Source: Cytophagia bacterium (GTDB lineage: Bacteria; Bacteroidota; Bacteroidia; Cytophagales; Cyclobacteriaceae). Taken from it: DNA of 13,035 nucleotides. The notes below the pieces were generated by a model, which saw only the letters and a program-made list of their open reading frames with translations, was not told where the DNA came from and did no database searches. Each line of letters starts with the position of its first letter. The stretch's first letter is position 1. The stretch covers positions 1-13,035 of the forward strand of contig JABXIP010000432.1 in assembly GCA_013373005.1 (NCBI GenBank), given 5' to 3'. Shown one piece after another: positions 6,301-13,035 of this stretch. The position numbers and the translations under genes are program-made.

Positions 6301-6323
6301 CCCACCGAAAGGTGGGTTTTTTT
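6301..6323 (+). terminator. Strong intrinsic terminator after the tRNA-like pair
   Basis: CCCACC, loop GAAA, GGTGGG and then seven T residues. It lies 73 bases after copy 2 and before the next gene, which reads the same way, so it most likely ends a transcript from the tRNA-like region; there is no protein gene on this strand upstream for it to serve. Confidence 0.85.
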
Positions 6324-6375
6324 ATGCCGCTCATTTAAAGTTCCCATACCTCTTTCATGTTTATTGCTAGTTTTG

Positions 6376-7767
6376 ATGAATATGAAACGGTTTCAAATCA
6401 AATTTTTAGGAGTATTTGTGCTCACTTTTTTGCTTTTACTTGGATGTTCAACCGAAGAAGAAACATCTAATGTGGTTAGGCTAAGGGGACAATTAGTGAA
6501 CTGGGGTAATGCTTCTAAAATTCTTAATGCTCAGAATCTTGAAGCTGACTTTGGTCTTGGCGAAGATGTAATCCTTGAAACCTTTGGTGATAATGAATTT
6601 GAAGTGAGTTTTGAACTGGAAGAGCCTACCTATTACTCGTTGGGTAGAAATAAGCTTTACCTCAGTCCGGGAGAGGAACTCTATTTAAAAGTAGACTACA
6701 AAGACCCTGAAGCGGGAGTATTTGAAGGAGGGTCTGCTTCAATTCAAGCTTATCTCTCCGGAGTACCATTTCCTAAAAGTGGTTCTTATCTGGTTGGAGG
6801 TCGTAACCTGAAAAGCGATGACATTTCAGAAACGGTTGAGCTTGCTCAGTCAATTACTGAAGAAAGAAGACAAAAGCTAAATTCATTAAAGGCTTCTACA
6901 GAATTTATGGAGCTGGAGGAAATGAGGCTGAAACTAGATCAGCTCAACACCATTCTATCCATGCCGGTTTATGGCTCGTTTAAAGGCTATTGGGATTATA
7001 CAGAATCAAAGAAAGTAGAGGTGCTTTCTGGAGCTAAAGATGTGCTGAATGAAGTGAGTGCTGGGTTGATGAAAGATGAATATATGAGGCATCCCAATTT
7101 TAGAGATATGCTTCATAGCTTAGTGAGTGCTGATCTGAAGTCAGTTGGTATATTCACCGACTTGAAATTTACTCCGTTTATGACGGAGTATGATGAAATG
7201 GGGGCATTTGTAACTCAACTTGAACTGAATGGTCTGAGTAATGAAATGCAACAGCAAGCCGATGAGTTTTTGACGGCTAACCATTCTGCCAAATATAAAA
7301 GAATGGTTCAGCAAAAACTTGAGGAGTATGCAGCGCTACTGCCTGGAGAACCAGCGTTCGATGTTTTATTCAAAGATGCTTTGGGAGGAGAGAAACCGCT
7401 TTCCGAATTTGCAGGTCAGCTTACTTATGTAGACTTATGGGCTACCTGGTGTGGCCCTTGTATTGCTGAGCTTCCGGCCTTTGAGCAATTGAAGGAAGAT
7501 TATAAAGACAAGCCAATCAATTTTGTTCCCGTTTCTATCGATACCGACTTGGAGGCATGGCAGAAGTATTTGGAAACCCATGACTTGCCAAAGGATCATG
7601 AGTACGTAATTAATCGACTCGATTTATCTGACTATAAGGTAATTACCATTCCGAGATACTTGTTGATCGACTCTGAGTTCAAGATTATTTCAGTTTTCGC
7701 TCCGGTTCCTTCCGATCCTGAGACTCGCAGGTTACTCGACAAGTATTTAACAGAAACTACCGAATAG
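6376..7767 (+). CDS. TlpA-like thioredoxin-fold lipoprotein
   Basis: Probable membrane-anchored, periplasm-facing thiol-disulfide oxidoreductase of the TlpA/ResA type common in Bacteroidota. With the start at 6376 (MNMKRFQIKF) the protein has 463 residues. An N-terminal signal peptide ends in a lipobox LLLLGC with the lipidated Cys at residue 24. A long, weakly conserved domain (about 30-330) follows, then a C-terminal thioredoxin fold: DLWATWCGPCIAELPAFEQL with active-site CGPC at 359-362 and a cis-proline in TIPRYLLID near residue 426. The frame also extends to a TTG at 6364, and a third candidate is the ATG at 6382; all keep the signal peptide intact. It is a single gene, preceded by a terminator and followed by a promoter-like motif. 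Substrate unknown; reductase or disulfide-interchange role is inferred from CGPC. Confidence 0.88.
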   Translation: MNMKRFQIKFLGVFVLTFLLLLGCSTEEETSNVVRLRGQLVNWGNASKILNAQNLEADFGLGEDVILETFGDNEFEVSFELEEPTYYSLGRNKLYLSPGEELYLKVDYKDPEAGVFEGGSASIQAYLSGVPFPKSGSYLVGGRNLKSDDISETVELAQSITEERRQKLNSLKASTEFMELEEMRLKLDQLNTILSMPVYGSFKGYWDYTESKKVEVLSGAKDVLNEVSAGLMKDEYMRHPNFRDMLHSLVSADLKSVGIFTDLKFTPFMTEYDEMGAFVTQLELNGLSNEMQQQADEFLTANHSAKYKRMVQQKLEEYAALLPGEPAFDVLFKDALGGEKPLSEFAGQLTYVDLWATWCGPCIAELPAFEQLKEDYKDKPINFVPVSIDTDLEAWQKYLETHDLPKDHEYVINRLDLSDYKVITIPRYLLIDSEFKIISVFAPVPSDPETRRLLDKYLTETTE

Positions 7768-7794
7768 ACCGATAATTCATGTAAACGGAAAACG

Positions 7795-7821
7795 TTTGCC
7801 ACCTCATTTCTTCTATATTTG
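7795..7821 (+). promoter_or_regulatory. Putative Bacteroidota promoter of the acyl-CoA synthetase gene
   Basis: TTTG (7795-7798) and TATATTTG (7814-7821, matching TAnnTTTG) lie 24 bases before the ATG at 7845. The 15-base spacing is a little shorter than the usual 17-23. A start near 7828 would give a leader of about 17 bases. Confidence 0.45.
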
Positions 7822-7844
7822 GACTGAGCCAAATTCTAATTTCA

Positions 7845-9521
7845 ATGAGTGAGCATATTTGGGTGAAAAAGTACCCGAAAGGGATTCCAGCAGAAATTTC
7901 TGATGATAGACCAGCCAATTTGGTCAAGCTTTTTGGAGAATCATTCAAAAAGTATGGTAGCAGGGAAGCATTCGAGAATATGGGTAAGGTGATCACCTAT
8001 CACGATGTTGATAGAATGTCTGACTTCTTTGCTGCTTACCTTCAGAATAAGCTCGGAATGAAGAAAGGAGACAGAATAGCCATTCAAATGCCCAATTGCT
8101 TGCAGTACCCGATTGTACTAATGGGAGCCCTTAAGGCAGGCTGCATTGTGGTGAATACCAATCCTCTTTATACCCACAGAGAAATGGAGCATCAATACCA
8201 TGATGCGGATGTGAAGGCAGTGGTTATAGTAGCCAATTTTGCTCATAGTTTGGAAGAGGCTCTAAGAACTGTAAAAGTTGAGCATGTGATCATTACCGAG
8301 CTAGGGGATATGCTCGGTGGCTTCAAAGGAACTTTGGTAAACTTTGTGGTGAAATACATTAAGAAGATGGTTCCTTCTTTCAATATTCCTCAGGCTATCA
8401 GCTTCAAGTCAGTAATGAAGGAAGGGGCCAGAATGAAATATACAAAAGTTGATATCGATGGAGAGGATACGGCCTTTTTGCAGTACACTGGTGGAACAAC
8501 TGGTGTTTCAAAAGGAGCAACCCTCACTCATAATAATGTAGTAGCACACACACTTATTACTAAGGAGTGGTTTAAACCATTGCTTAATGATAAGGAGCCT
8601 GATATTATGATTACGGCCATTCCGCTGTATCACATCTTTGCCTTAAATGTAAACGGTTCTTTGATGATGTATACAGGATCTAAGAATGTACTGATCACAA
8701 ACCCCAGAGATATGCCTGGGTTTATCAAAGAATTGAAAAAGCATCCTTTCACTCTCTTTACCGGGGTAAATACTCTTTTCAACGGCCTTCTGAATCAGCC
8801 TAATGTGAAAGAGGTGGACTGGAGCCACCTTAAAGGTGCGATTGGTGGAGGTATGGCTGTTCAGGATTTTGTGGCCAAGAAATGGCAGGAGATAACCAAT
8901 TCTCCATTAGTAGAAGGTTATGGACTGAGTGAAACCTCTCCGGTGGTAAGTTGTAACCCACTAGACGGAACGCATAAAATGGGAACTATCGGCTTGCCAT
9001 TGCCGTCAACAGAATTGGCTATTTTCGATGATGATGGTAATCAGTTATCTCAAGGAGAGGTTGGAGAGATTTGTGTCAATGGTCCTCAGGTAATGACCGG
9101 CTATTGGAATCAGGATAACTCTGGAGTTTTCTTCCCAGGCAACTGGTTCCGCACGGGTGATATAGGTCTTATGGATGAAGAGGGCTTCTTCAAAATCGTT
9201 GATCGTAAGAAAGACATGATCAATGTATCAGGCTTCAATGTCTACCCGAATGAGGTTGAAAACGTAATCGTAGATCATCCAAAAGTACTGGAAGTGGCTG
9301 TTATTGGCGTAGCAGATCCTCGCTCAACAGAATGTGTTAAGGCCTTTATTGTAAAGTCAGACCCAAGCCTAACAGAGGAAGAATTAGATAAATTCTGTCA
9401 CGAAGAATTGACTGGTTACAAGCGACCAAAACATTTTGAGTTTGTAGATGAGCTACCAAAATCAAATGTAGGTAAGATTCTCAGAAGGAAACTCAAAGAG
9501 ATGGAAGAGGAGAAGGGATAA
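7845..9521 (+). CDS. fadD: Long-chain fatty acid-CoA ligase (FadD type)
   Basis: ATP-dependent acyl-CoA synthetase of the ANL superfamily that activates fatty acids to acyl-CoA through an acyl-adenylate, feeding beta-oxidation or lipid synthesis. The protein has 558 residues, close to E. coli FadD. Core motifs are all present: P-loop YTGGTTGVSKGA (residues 214-225), GYGLSETSP (from 358), FRTGDIG, the hinge/signature DRKKDMINVSGFNVYPNEVE (from 453) and the catalytic lysine in GKILRRKL (Lys544). NTNPLYTHREMEHQY is typical of long-chain ligases. It appears to be a single transcription unit with its own upstream motif and a hairpin just downstream. Exact chain-length preference cannot be read from sequence. 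Confidence 0.93.
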   Translation: MSEHIWVKKYPKGIPAEISDDRPANLVKLFGESFKKYGSREAFENMGKVITYHDVDRMSDFFAAYLQNKLGMKKGDRIAIQMPNCLQYPIVLMGALKAGCIVVNTNPLYTHREMEHQYHDADVKAVVIVANFAHSLEEALRTVKVEHVIITELGDMLGGFKGTLVNFVVKYIKKMVPSFNIPQAISFKSVMKEGARMKYTKVDIDGEDTAFLQYTGGTTGVSKGATLTHNNVVAHTLITKEWFKPLLNDKEPDIMITAIPLYHIFALNVNGSLMMYTGSKNVLITNPRDMPGFIKELKKHPFTLFTGVNTLFNGLLNQPNVKEVDWSHLKGAIGGGMAVQDFVAKKWQEITNSPLVEGYGLSETSPVVSCNPLDGTHKMGTIGLPLPSTELAIFDDDGNQLSQGEVGEICVNGPQVMTGYWNQDNSGVFFPGNWFRTGDIGLMDEEGFFKIVDRKKDMINVSGFNVYPNEVENVIVDHPKVLEVAVIGVADPRSTECVKAFIVKSDPSLTEEELDKFCHEELTGYKRPKHFEFVDELPKSNVGKILRRKLKEMEEEKG

Positions 9522-9530
9522 CTATCCCAG

Positions 9531-9552
9531 CCCCTCCTTGAAAAAGGAGGGG
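9531..9552. terminator. Hairpin between convergent genes
   Basis: CCCCTCCTT, loop GAAA, AAGGAGGGG: a 9-bp perfect stem starting nine bases after the fadD stop and 24 bases before the end of the convergent VOC gene. Neither side has a T-run, so it is not a classic intrinsic terminator; it may still act as a barrier or RNA end, or be a dispersed repeat hairpin of the kind frequent between Bacteroidota genes. Confidence 0.45.
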
Positions 9553-9576
9553 AGTAAATGCATTATTTGATAGAGT

Positions 9577-10062
9577 TTACTTCATAGAATGAACTCCCAT
9601 TCTATTTCCCTCCGAATCTAGAAAAAGGGCGAAATATCCATTTTCTTCGTCAATAAGGGTTTTAGGGAGTAGAATTTTGCCACCATTTTTCTCAACCTTG
9701 TTCAACACTGTTTGCAAATTATCGCCTCCATTTAAGTGAACAAGTACGCCATCAGTGGCTGGTTTATAACCTTCTCCCTTAGTAATTACAACAGAAGCAG
9801 ATTGGCCATCACTAGGGAATATACCCATTTCAGTTCCCTGCATATCTATTGTCTGAATTTCGATATCCAATATGGCTTGATAGAAGCTCACAGATCGGGT
9901 GATGTCAGTAGCGGGGATTTCAACGATAGATACGAAGTTTTTCATGGCAGAATTGTTTTGTGTGAGAGGTAGACTGTTAGTGTTTGGCACTTTGTCCAAA
10001 GGGTAAAGGGCTATACTCCCAATAGCTAGGATAATGACTGATTCAAGAATTCTATTTTTCAT
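9577..10062 (-). CDS. VOC (glyoxalase/bleomycin-resistance fold) protein with N-terminal hydrophobic extension
   Basis: The last 122 residues form a single compact VOC domain: FVSIVEIPATDITRSVSFYQ at its start, GIFPSDGQSASVVITKGEGY in the middle and FALFLDSEGNRMGVHSMK at the end, like the PhnB/YaeR-type small VOC proteins. The usual start for this family corresponds to the internal ATG at 9945 (MKNFVSIVEI). The frame extends 39 residues upstream to the ATG at 10062 with a basic N-terminus and a hydrophobic run (VIILAIGSIALYPL) resembling a signal peptide or anchor. So either a short cytosolic protein (9577-9945) or an exported form (9577-10062). It lies 68 bases downstream of an AraC-family gene on the same strand, probably in one unit. 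Substrate not predictable. Confidence 0.82.
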   Translation of the reverse strand: MKNRILESVIILAIGSIALYPLDKVPNTNSLPLTQNNSAMKNFVSIVEIPATDITRSVSFYQAILDIEIQTIDMQGTEMGIFPSDGQSASVVITKGEGYKPATDGVLVHLNGGDNLQTVLNKVEKNGGKILLPKTLIDEENGYFALFLDSEGNRMGVHSMK

Positions 10063-10130
10063 TTTGCATGGGTTAAGTGTAGTTGAGTTACGACTGTTTC
10101 AGAGTATTGAATTGTAAAAATGCGACAATA

Positions 10131-10952
10131 TTAGTCTTTGGAGTAAAATAGGGAGGAGAGCATCATTTGGTCATGATCCAAATACTCTTTGGGGTTTAGG
10201 CCTGTGAACTCTTTAAAATCTTTAATAAAATGAGCTTGATCGTAGTATTCACTTTCATAGGCGATTTCCGTAAGGCTTTCATCTTCTTGATTCAACAGTG
10301 ATTTAAGTGCGGCTTGCAGTCTGATGATTTTACCCAGTTGTTTCGGACTAATGCCTACTAGCTTTAAGAAGTTACGCTCTAAGTTTCTTCTTTTGTGCAA
10401 TTCATCTTTCAGAATAGCGTTGATTGCTGCTTTTCCTTTTGTCAGATATAAAGTATCAATTGTTGATTTGACAATCTGATTAATGGTGGCTGGTTCTGCT
10501 AGTCTTGACCTGAGAAAACCTTCAACAATCTCAATTCTTTGCTGGGTGTCTGAGGCTTCAATTATAGCAGATTCAAGTGCTTTTGCTTCTGTCTCATTAA
10601 AGAGTGAAAAAATGGGAGTGTCTTTGTTGGCTAATTGTTGAATTGGGGTTTGAATAAAGTTTGCAAAACCGTAGGGATAGAACCGGACTGCAAATGAGTT
10701 TACATAACCTGTGGGCTGTATATAATATGGCGTAGTGATTTGACCTATTACCATAGATCTAGGCTGAAGAACGTATTCGGTCTCCGAGGTGAATCGCTTG
10801 ATGTCATTACCAAGGAGGAAACAGAGTTCAACACATCCGTCAGGTACAATTCGTTGTTTCGGTGCATTGGACCCATCAGGTACTTCCAAAGTCCAATAAC
10901 ATTTGACTACCGCCTCTAAATCCTTATGTGGCTTAAAAGTCTGATAGTTCAT
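10131..10952 (-). CDS. AraC-family transcriptional regulator
   Basis: The 273-residue protein has the C-terminal AraC/XylS double helix-turn-helix domain at about 165-262: GISPKQLGKIIRLQAALKSL in the first HTH and LTEIAYESEYYDQAHFIKDF with FTGLNPKEYL in the second. The N-terminal part (YWTLEVPDG, RIVPDGCVELCFLLG, GQITTPYYIQPTGYVNSFAVRFYPYGF) matches the DUF6597-type sensor-like domain common in Bacteroidota AraC proteins. Its start is 16 bases from the stop of the upstream four-TM gene, and a VOC protein gene follows, suggesting a small operon. Effector and targets are unknown. Confidence 0.9.
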   Translation of the reverse strand: MNYQTFKPHKDLEAVVKCYWTLEVPDGSNAPKQRIVPDGCVELCFLLGNDIKRFTSETEYVLQPRSMVIGQITTPYYIQPTGYVNSFAVRFYPYGFANFIQTPIQQLANKDTPIFSLFNETEAKALESAIIEASDTQQRIEIVEGFLRSRLAEPATINQIVKSTIDTLYLTKGKAAINAILKDELHKRRNLERNFLKLVGISPKQLGKIIRLQAALKSLLNQEDESLTEIAYESEYYDQAHFIKDFKEFTGLNPKEYLDHDQMMLSSLFYSKD

Positions 10953-10968
10953 GACGGGGTATAGTATA

Positions 10969-11334
10969 TTAAATGGACAAGATTTGTAAGGCTATTACCA
11001 ATGCAAAGATGACAAATTGAGGAATGGTAATTTTAAAAATCTCTTGGTGTAATAAGGCGGCAATCATTAAGCTTGTAATGACGTTGATAATTACTATCCC
11101 AATTGGGAAATATGCTGCTATTCCGCTTAACTCTAAGATATGAGCAGAAACTAGAACTTGAACAACACCAACTGCCAATAGTAAAATTCCACCCTGATAA
11201 ATCATTATCCTCAAGGATCCAATCATAATAGAATCCTCGGTTAATTCTTTGAGTGCTGGAATCTGTTTCTTTTCACCATAGAGGTTGTGTGCGATACCCA
11301 TTAGAATGATGATAATACCCGCTGTTATTCCCAT
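10969..11334 (-). CDS. Small four-TM integral membrane protein, unknown function
   Basis: The 121-residue protein is highly hydrophobic with about four transmembrane segments, near residues 3-18, 42-63, 70-94 and 100-120. The loop after the first segment carries a polar motif, AHNLYGEKKQIPAL, and a second polar stretch TEDSIMIGSLR precedes segment two. I do not recognise a characterised family. It is likely the first gene of a unit with the AraC regulator (16-base gap) and the VOC protein; such linkage may mean the membrane protein and regulator act together, but nothing in the sequence proves it. The start at 11334 (MGITAGIIIILMG) is the only ATG giving a full first helix. Confidence 0.75.
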   Translation of the reverse strand: MGITAGIIIILMGIAHNLYGEKKQIPALKELTEDSIMIGSLRIMIYQGGILLLAVGVVQVLVSAHILELSGIAAYFPIGIVIINVITSLMIAALLHQEIFKITIPQFVIFALVIALQILSI

Positions 11335-11381
11335 TGCCTAGTAATTTTCATTTGTTGAAGCCAATTTAACTCTTAATCTTT

Positions 11382-11405
11382 CTCCAGTCTAGTCTGGAGG
11401 TTTTT
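11382..11405 (+). terminator. Terminator-like hairpin pointing right, no gene behind it
   Basis: CTCCAG, loop TCTAGT, CTGGAG, then G and five T residues, i.e. an intrinsic-terminator shape for the plus strand. No plus-strand gene ends nearby; the neighbouring genes read the other way. The rest of 11335-11538 is AT-rich and shows no feature I can support. Confidence 0.35.
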
Positions 11406-11521
11406 AGAGAGAATTTCTTTCTTGAGAGAAGGGTTGAATAAGATTGGGATAAATGTTTATGTTCAAGACCATAAGAGATTCTTGAATATTATGATTCATA
11501 GTTTCAGCCCAATGCCAAGGA

Positions 11522-11565
11522 AGGAAAAAAAATAAAAAAAGCAAGCCTGAAAATCAGACTTGCTT
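11522..11565 (-). terminator. Intrinsic terminator of the TonB-domain lipoprotein gene
   Basis: Read on the minus strand, AAGCAAGTCTG and CAGGCTTGCTT form an 11-pair stem with one mismatch (11555-11565 with 11539-11549, 5-base loop), followed by a long T-rich run (plus-strand A-tract 11524-11540). It starts about 33 bases after the stop codon. Confidence 0.85.
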
Positions 11566-11598
11566 AAAAGTGAAAGCTTTTTGACCGGTTGGGCTCAA

Positions 11599-12429
11599 TT
11601 ATATCTTGAAGGTTATTCTCATTTGAGTTCTAGCTTTAACCACTTCTCCATTGTGCTTTGCAGGAATCCATTCTGAGTTTTTGATTAAACGCACAACTTC
11701 TTCATCACAACCTGCGCCAATTCCTCTAATTACTTGAATGTCATTTGGTACGCCCGACTTGTCTACAACAAAAGAGACATATACTGAACCTTCTATACCT
11801 TTACTTTTTGCAAGAGTGGGGTAGTTCATATTATTATCTAAATAATTAGCCCAACCAGTTGTTCCTCCTTCGTATTTTGGACTTTCTTCAGGGGTCATAT
11901 AGACCTCCGGGTCTTGGTTGTTTGGGGTTTCAACAATGAGTGGAGAGGTATCGTGAGTGATTATCTTAGGGCCGGAACTTCCTTCAGAAAGTCTGAAAAC
12001 TATTCTCATTTGCATTCTTGCATTTACTTCTCTACCTCTTTGTTTACCAGGATTCCATTTTTCTGATTCTAGTAGTACCCTTAATGCTTCTTCATCACAT
12101 CCAGCTCCTATGCCTCTGATTACCTGCATGTCTCGCAAGCTTCCCGTTTTATCAACTACGAAAGAAACGAACACAGCACCTTCAATACCTTGGAGTTTAG
12201 CTTTTTCTGGGTAATTGAGAGTCCTGCTTAAATGCTTTTGCCATGCTTCCATGCCACCAGGATACGTTGGTTGTTCTTGTACTACTGCAAATACTTCGTC
12301 AAGACCATCGGCATCGGCTACCTCAATAATGGCTTCTGATATTTCTTCGTCTGGCTCTATAAATAATTCTGATTTGTCGCAGGCCACAATTGCTGAAGCT
12401 AGTAACAAGAATGCGTTTAGTTTTTTCAT
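11599..12429 (-). CDS. Lipoprotein with two tandem TonB C-terminal domains
   Basis: The 276-residue protein has a lipoprotein signal (MKKLNAFLLLASAIVAC, lipidated Cys 17), then an acidic linker and two TonB_C-like domains at about 54-145 and 180-276. Both contain the same block: YPGGMEAW / YEGGTTGW, GAVFVSFVVDKTG / GSVYVSFVVDKSG, QVIRGIGAGCDEE in both, WNPGKQRG / WIPAKHNG and the final MRIVFRL / MRITFKI strand. Classical TonB has one such domain joined to an inner-membrane helix by a proline-rich spacer; here there is no spacer and the anchor is a lipid, so energy transduction with ExbBD seems unlikely. Domains of this kind occur in many Bacteroidota surface or periplasmic proteins. Flanked by its own terminator and a palindromic promoter region; monocistronic. 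Confidence 0.88.
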   Translation of the reverse strand: MKKLNAFLLLASAIVACDKSELFIEPDEEISEAIIEVADADGLDEVFAVVQEQPTYPGGMEAWQKHLSRTLNYPEKAKLQGIEGAVFVSFVVDKTGSLRDMQVIRGIGAGCDEEALRVLLESEKWNPGKQRGREVNARMQMRIVFRLSEGSSGPKIITHDTSPLIVETPNNQDPEVYMTPEESPKYEGGTTGWANYLDNNMNYPTLAKSKGIEGSVYVSFVVDKSGVPNDIQVIRGIGAGCDEEVVRLIKNSEWIPAKHNGEVVKARTQMRITFKI

Positions 12430-12460
12430 GTGGGGTTGATTTTAACTATTTAATTAATTT

Positions 12461-12481
12461 CAAAACTAATATATTAGTTTT
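12461..12481 (-). promoter_or_regulatory. 20-bp palindrome overlapping likely -7 box of the TonB-domain gene
   Basis: AAAACTAATATATTAGTTTT (12462-12481) is a perfect palindrome. On the minus strand its right half runs into TAGTTTTG (12468-12461), an exact TAnnTTTG -7 match, about 32 bases before the ATG. A start site near 12454 would be expected. A perfect palindrome overlapping the promoter box is what a dimeric repressor operator would look like; an AT-rich cruciform without regulatory role is the alternative. No -33 TTG is seen. Confidence 0.45.
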
Positions 12482-12490
12482 ATTTTGAAT

Positions 12491-12516
12491 AAAAAAGGGA
12501 AGTCCTAATACTTCCC
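12491..12516 (-). terminator. Intrinsic terminator of the serine hydrolase gene
   Basis: On the minus strand GGGAAGT (12516-12510), a 6-base loop and ACTTCCC (12503-12497) form a 7-bp perfect stem followed by six T residues (12496-12491), starting about ten bases after the stop codon at 12527. Confidence 0.87.
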
Positions 12517-12526
12517 ATAAAATCAA

Positions 12527-13035
12527 TCACTTAGCTCCATCAATAAACAATTCCATCAGCTCAAATTGTAAGCCTCCATAATTTATCGGATCCATATTGC
12601 CGGTGATAGCCAGTACTGTTTCGCTAGGCTTATGGATGAGGAAGTAAGTGATACCACCTACAGAACCACCGCTGTGGCCATAGAAAGTTTTTCCGCTAGG
12701 TCTTTCAAACACTCTCCAGCCTATACCATAGCCGGTCTCTTTTCCATCGCTGGTTTTTTGAGAGGTCATCCATTCTTCCAAAGTAGATTCCTTCAGGTAG
12801 CCACTTTTCATATGAGCTTGCCCAAATTTGCAGAGGTCTTCTGTGGTTCCGATAAAGCCACCGCCTGCCCATTTGTAGCTGTTATCAACAGATGGTGCGT
12901 CAACTACTTTACCATTCTGAAATTGGTAAAAGCTCACCCTTTCGGCAATGTCTTGATTGGCGTAATCTGGTTGAGTGTTATTCATTCCCAATGCTTCAAA
13001 TACTTCAGATTGCATGTAGGAGAGAAAGTCTGCTT
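12527..13035 (-). CDS. Serine hydrolase, beta-lactamase/penicillin-binding family, C-terminal part
   Basis: The frame is open to the right edge (about 169 codons seen), so the N-terminus and the active-site SxxK are outside the window. An apparent internal ATG at 13015 is not the true start, as the frame continues upstream with TFLSYMQSEVFEALGMNNT, a typical mid-protein segment of class-C beta-lactamase-like hydrolases. Other marks are YKWAGGGFIGTTEDLCKFG, GYGIGWRV and GHSGGSVGGITYF, where HSG is the KTG-box equivalent near the C-terminus. Such proteins are usually secreted esterases or peptidases acting on diverse substrates; resistance to beta-lactams is not implied. Confidence 0.87.
   Translation of the reverse strand, partial: ADFLSYMQSEVFEALGMNNTQPDYANQDIAERVSFYQFQNGKVVDAPSVDNSYKWAGGGFIGTTEDLCKFGQAHMKSGYLKESTLEEWMTSQKTSDGKETGYGIGWRVFERPSGKTFYGHSGGSVGGITYFLIHKPSETVLAITGNMDPINYGGLQFELMELFIDGAK

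Noticed and set aside
6368..6375. TAGTTTTG as the promoter of the thioredoxin-like lipoprotein gene
   Set aside because: It matches TAnnTTTG but abuts the chosen ATG, would need a leaderless message from the ATG at 6382, and has no -33 TTG; too weak to list.
12527..13015. Serine hydrolase as a complete gene starting at 13015
   Set aside because: The frame continues upstream to the window edge with conserved family sequence, and the active-site SxxK region is missing, so the gene is truncated by the window.

Overview
The window looks like chromosomal DNA of a Bacteroidota bacterium, probably Cytophagales (Fulvivirga/Roseivirga-like; the genus is a guess). Base composition is low-to-moderate GC. 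Several upstream regions carry the Bacteroidota -7 promoter motif TAnnTTTG instead of sigma70 boxes, Shine-Dalgarno sequences are weak, and the proteins (sufBCDS order, TonB-C lipoproteins, TlpA-like lipoproteins, S23-type four-helix-bundle protein) fit that phylum.

Left part (1-5631, all minus strand): an Lrp/AsnC regulator, then the SUF iron-sulfur cluster assembly operon read right to left as sufB, a four-helix-bundle (S23/IVP-type) passenger gene, sufC, sufD and sufS (cut by the left window edge). sufC/sufD and sufD/sufS are each separated by one base, so they are probably translationally coupled. The passenger gene is bordered by an inverted repeat (GTTTAAAGTT / AACTTTAAAC) plus a tandem 14-mer, and looks like a cassette inserted between sufB and sufC.

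Middle part (5632-6363, no convincing protein gene): the most unusual stretch. It holds two related tRNA-like sequences on the plus strand. Copy 1 (5797-5906) folds as a class-II tRNA with correct U8, A14, G18G19, A21 and T-loop positions, but has a roughly 40-base variable region and an all-pyrimidine anticodon loop. Copy 2 (6028-6227) is the same sequence interrupted by palindromic inserts, and its only difference from copy 1 over the 65-base central block is at anticodon position 36. A strong intrinsic terminator at 6301-6323 closes the region.

Right-centre (6364-9521, plus strand): a TlpA/thioredoxin-like lipoprotein with a CGPC active site and a long-chain acyl-CoA synthetase (FadD type). 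Right part (9577-13035, all minus strand): a probable three-gene unit (four-TM membrane protein, AraC-family regulator, VOC/glyoxalase-like protein), a lipoprotein made of two tandem TonB C-terminal domains with a 20-bp perfect palindrome over its likely promoter, and the C-terminal part of a serine beta-lactamase-family hydrolase cut by the right edge.

Most protein genes are ordinary. The region to examine is the tRNA-like pair and its hairpin inserts; the S23-type cassette in the suf operon is second.
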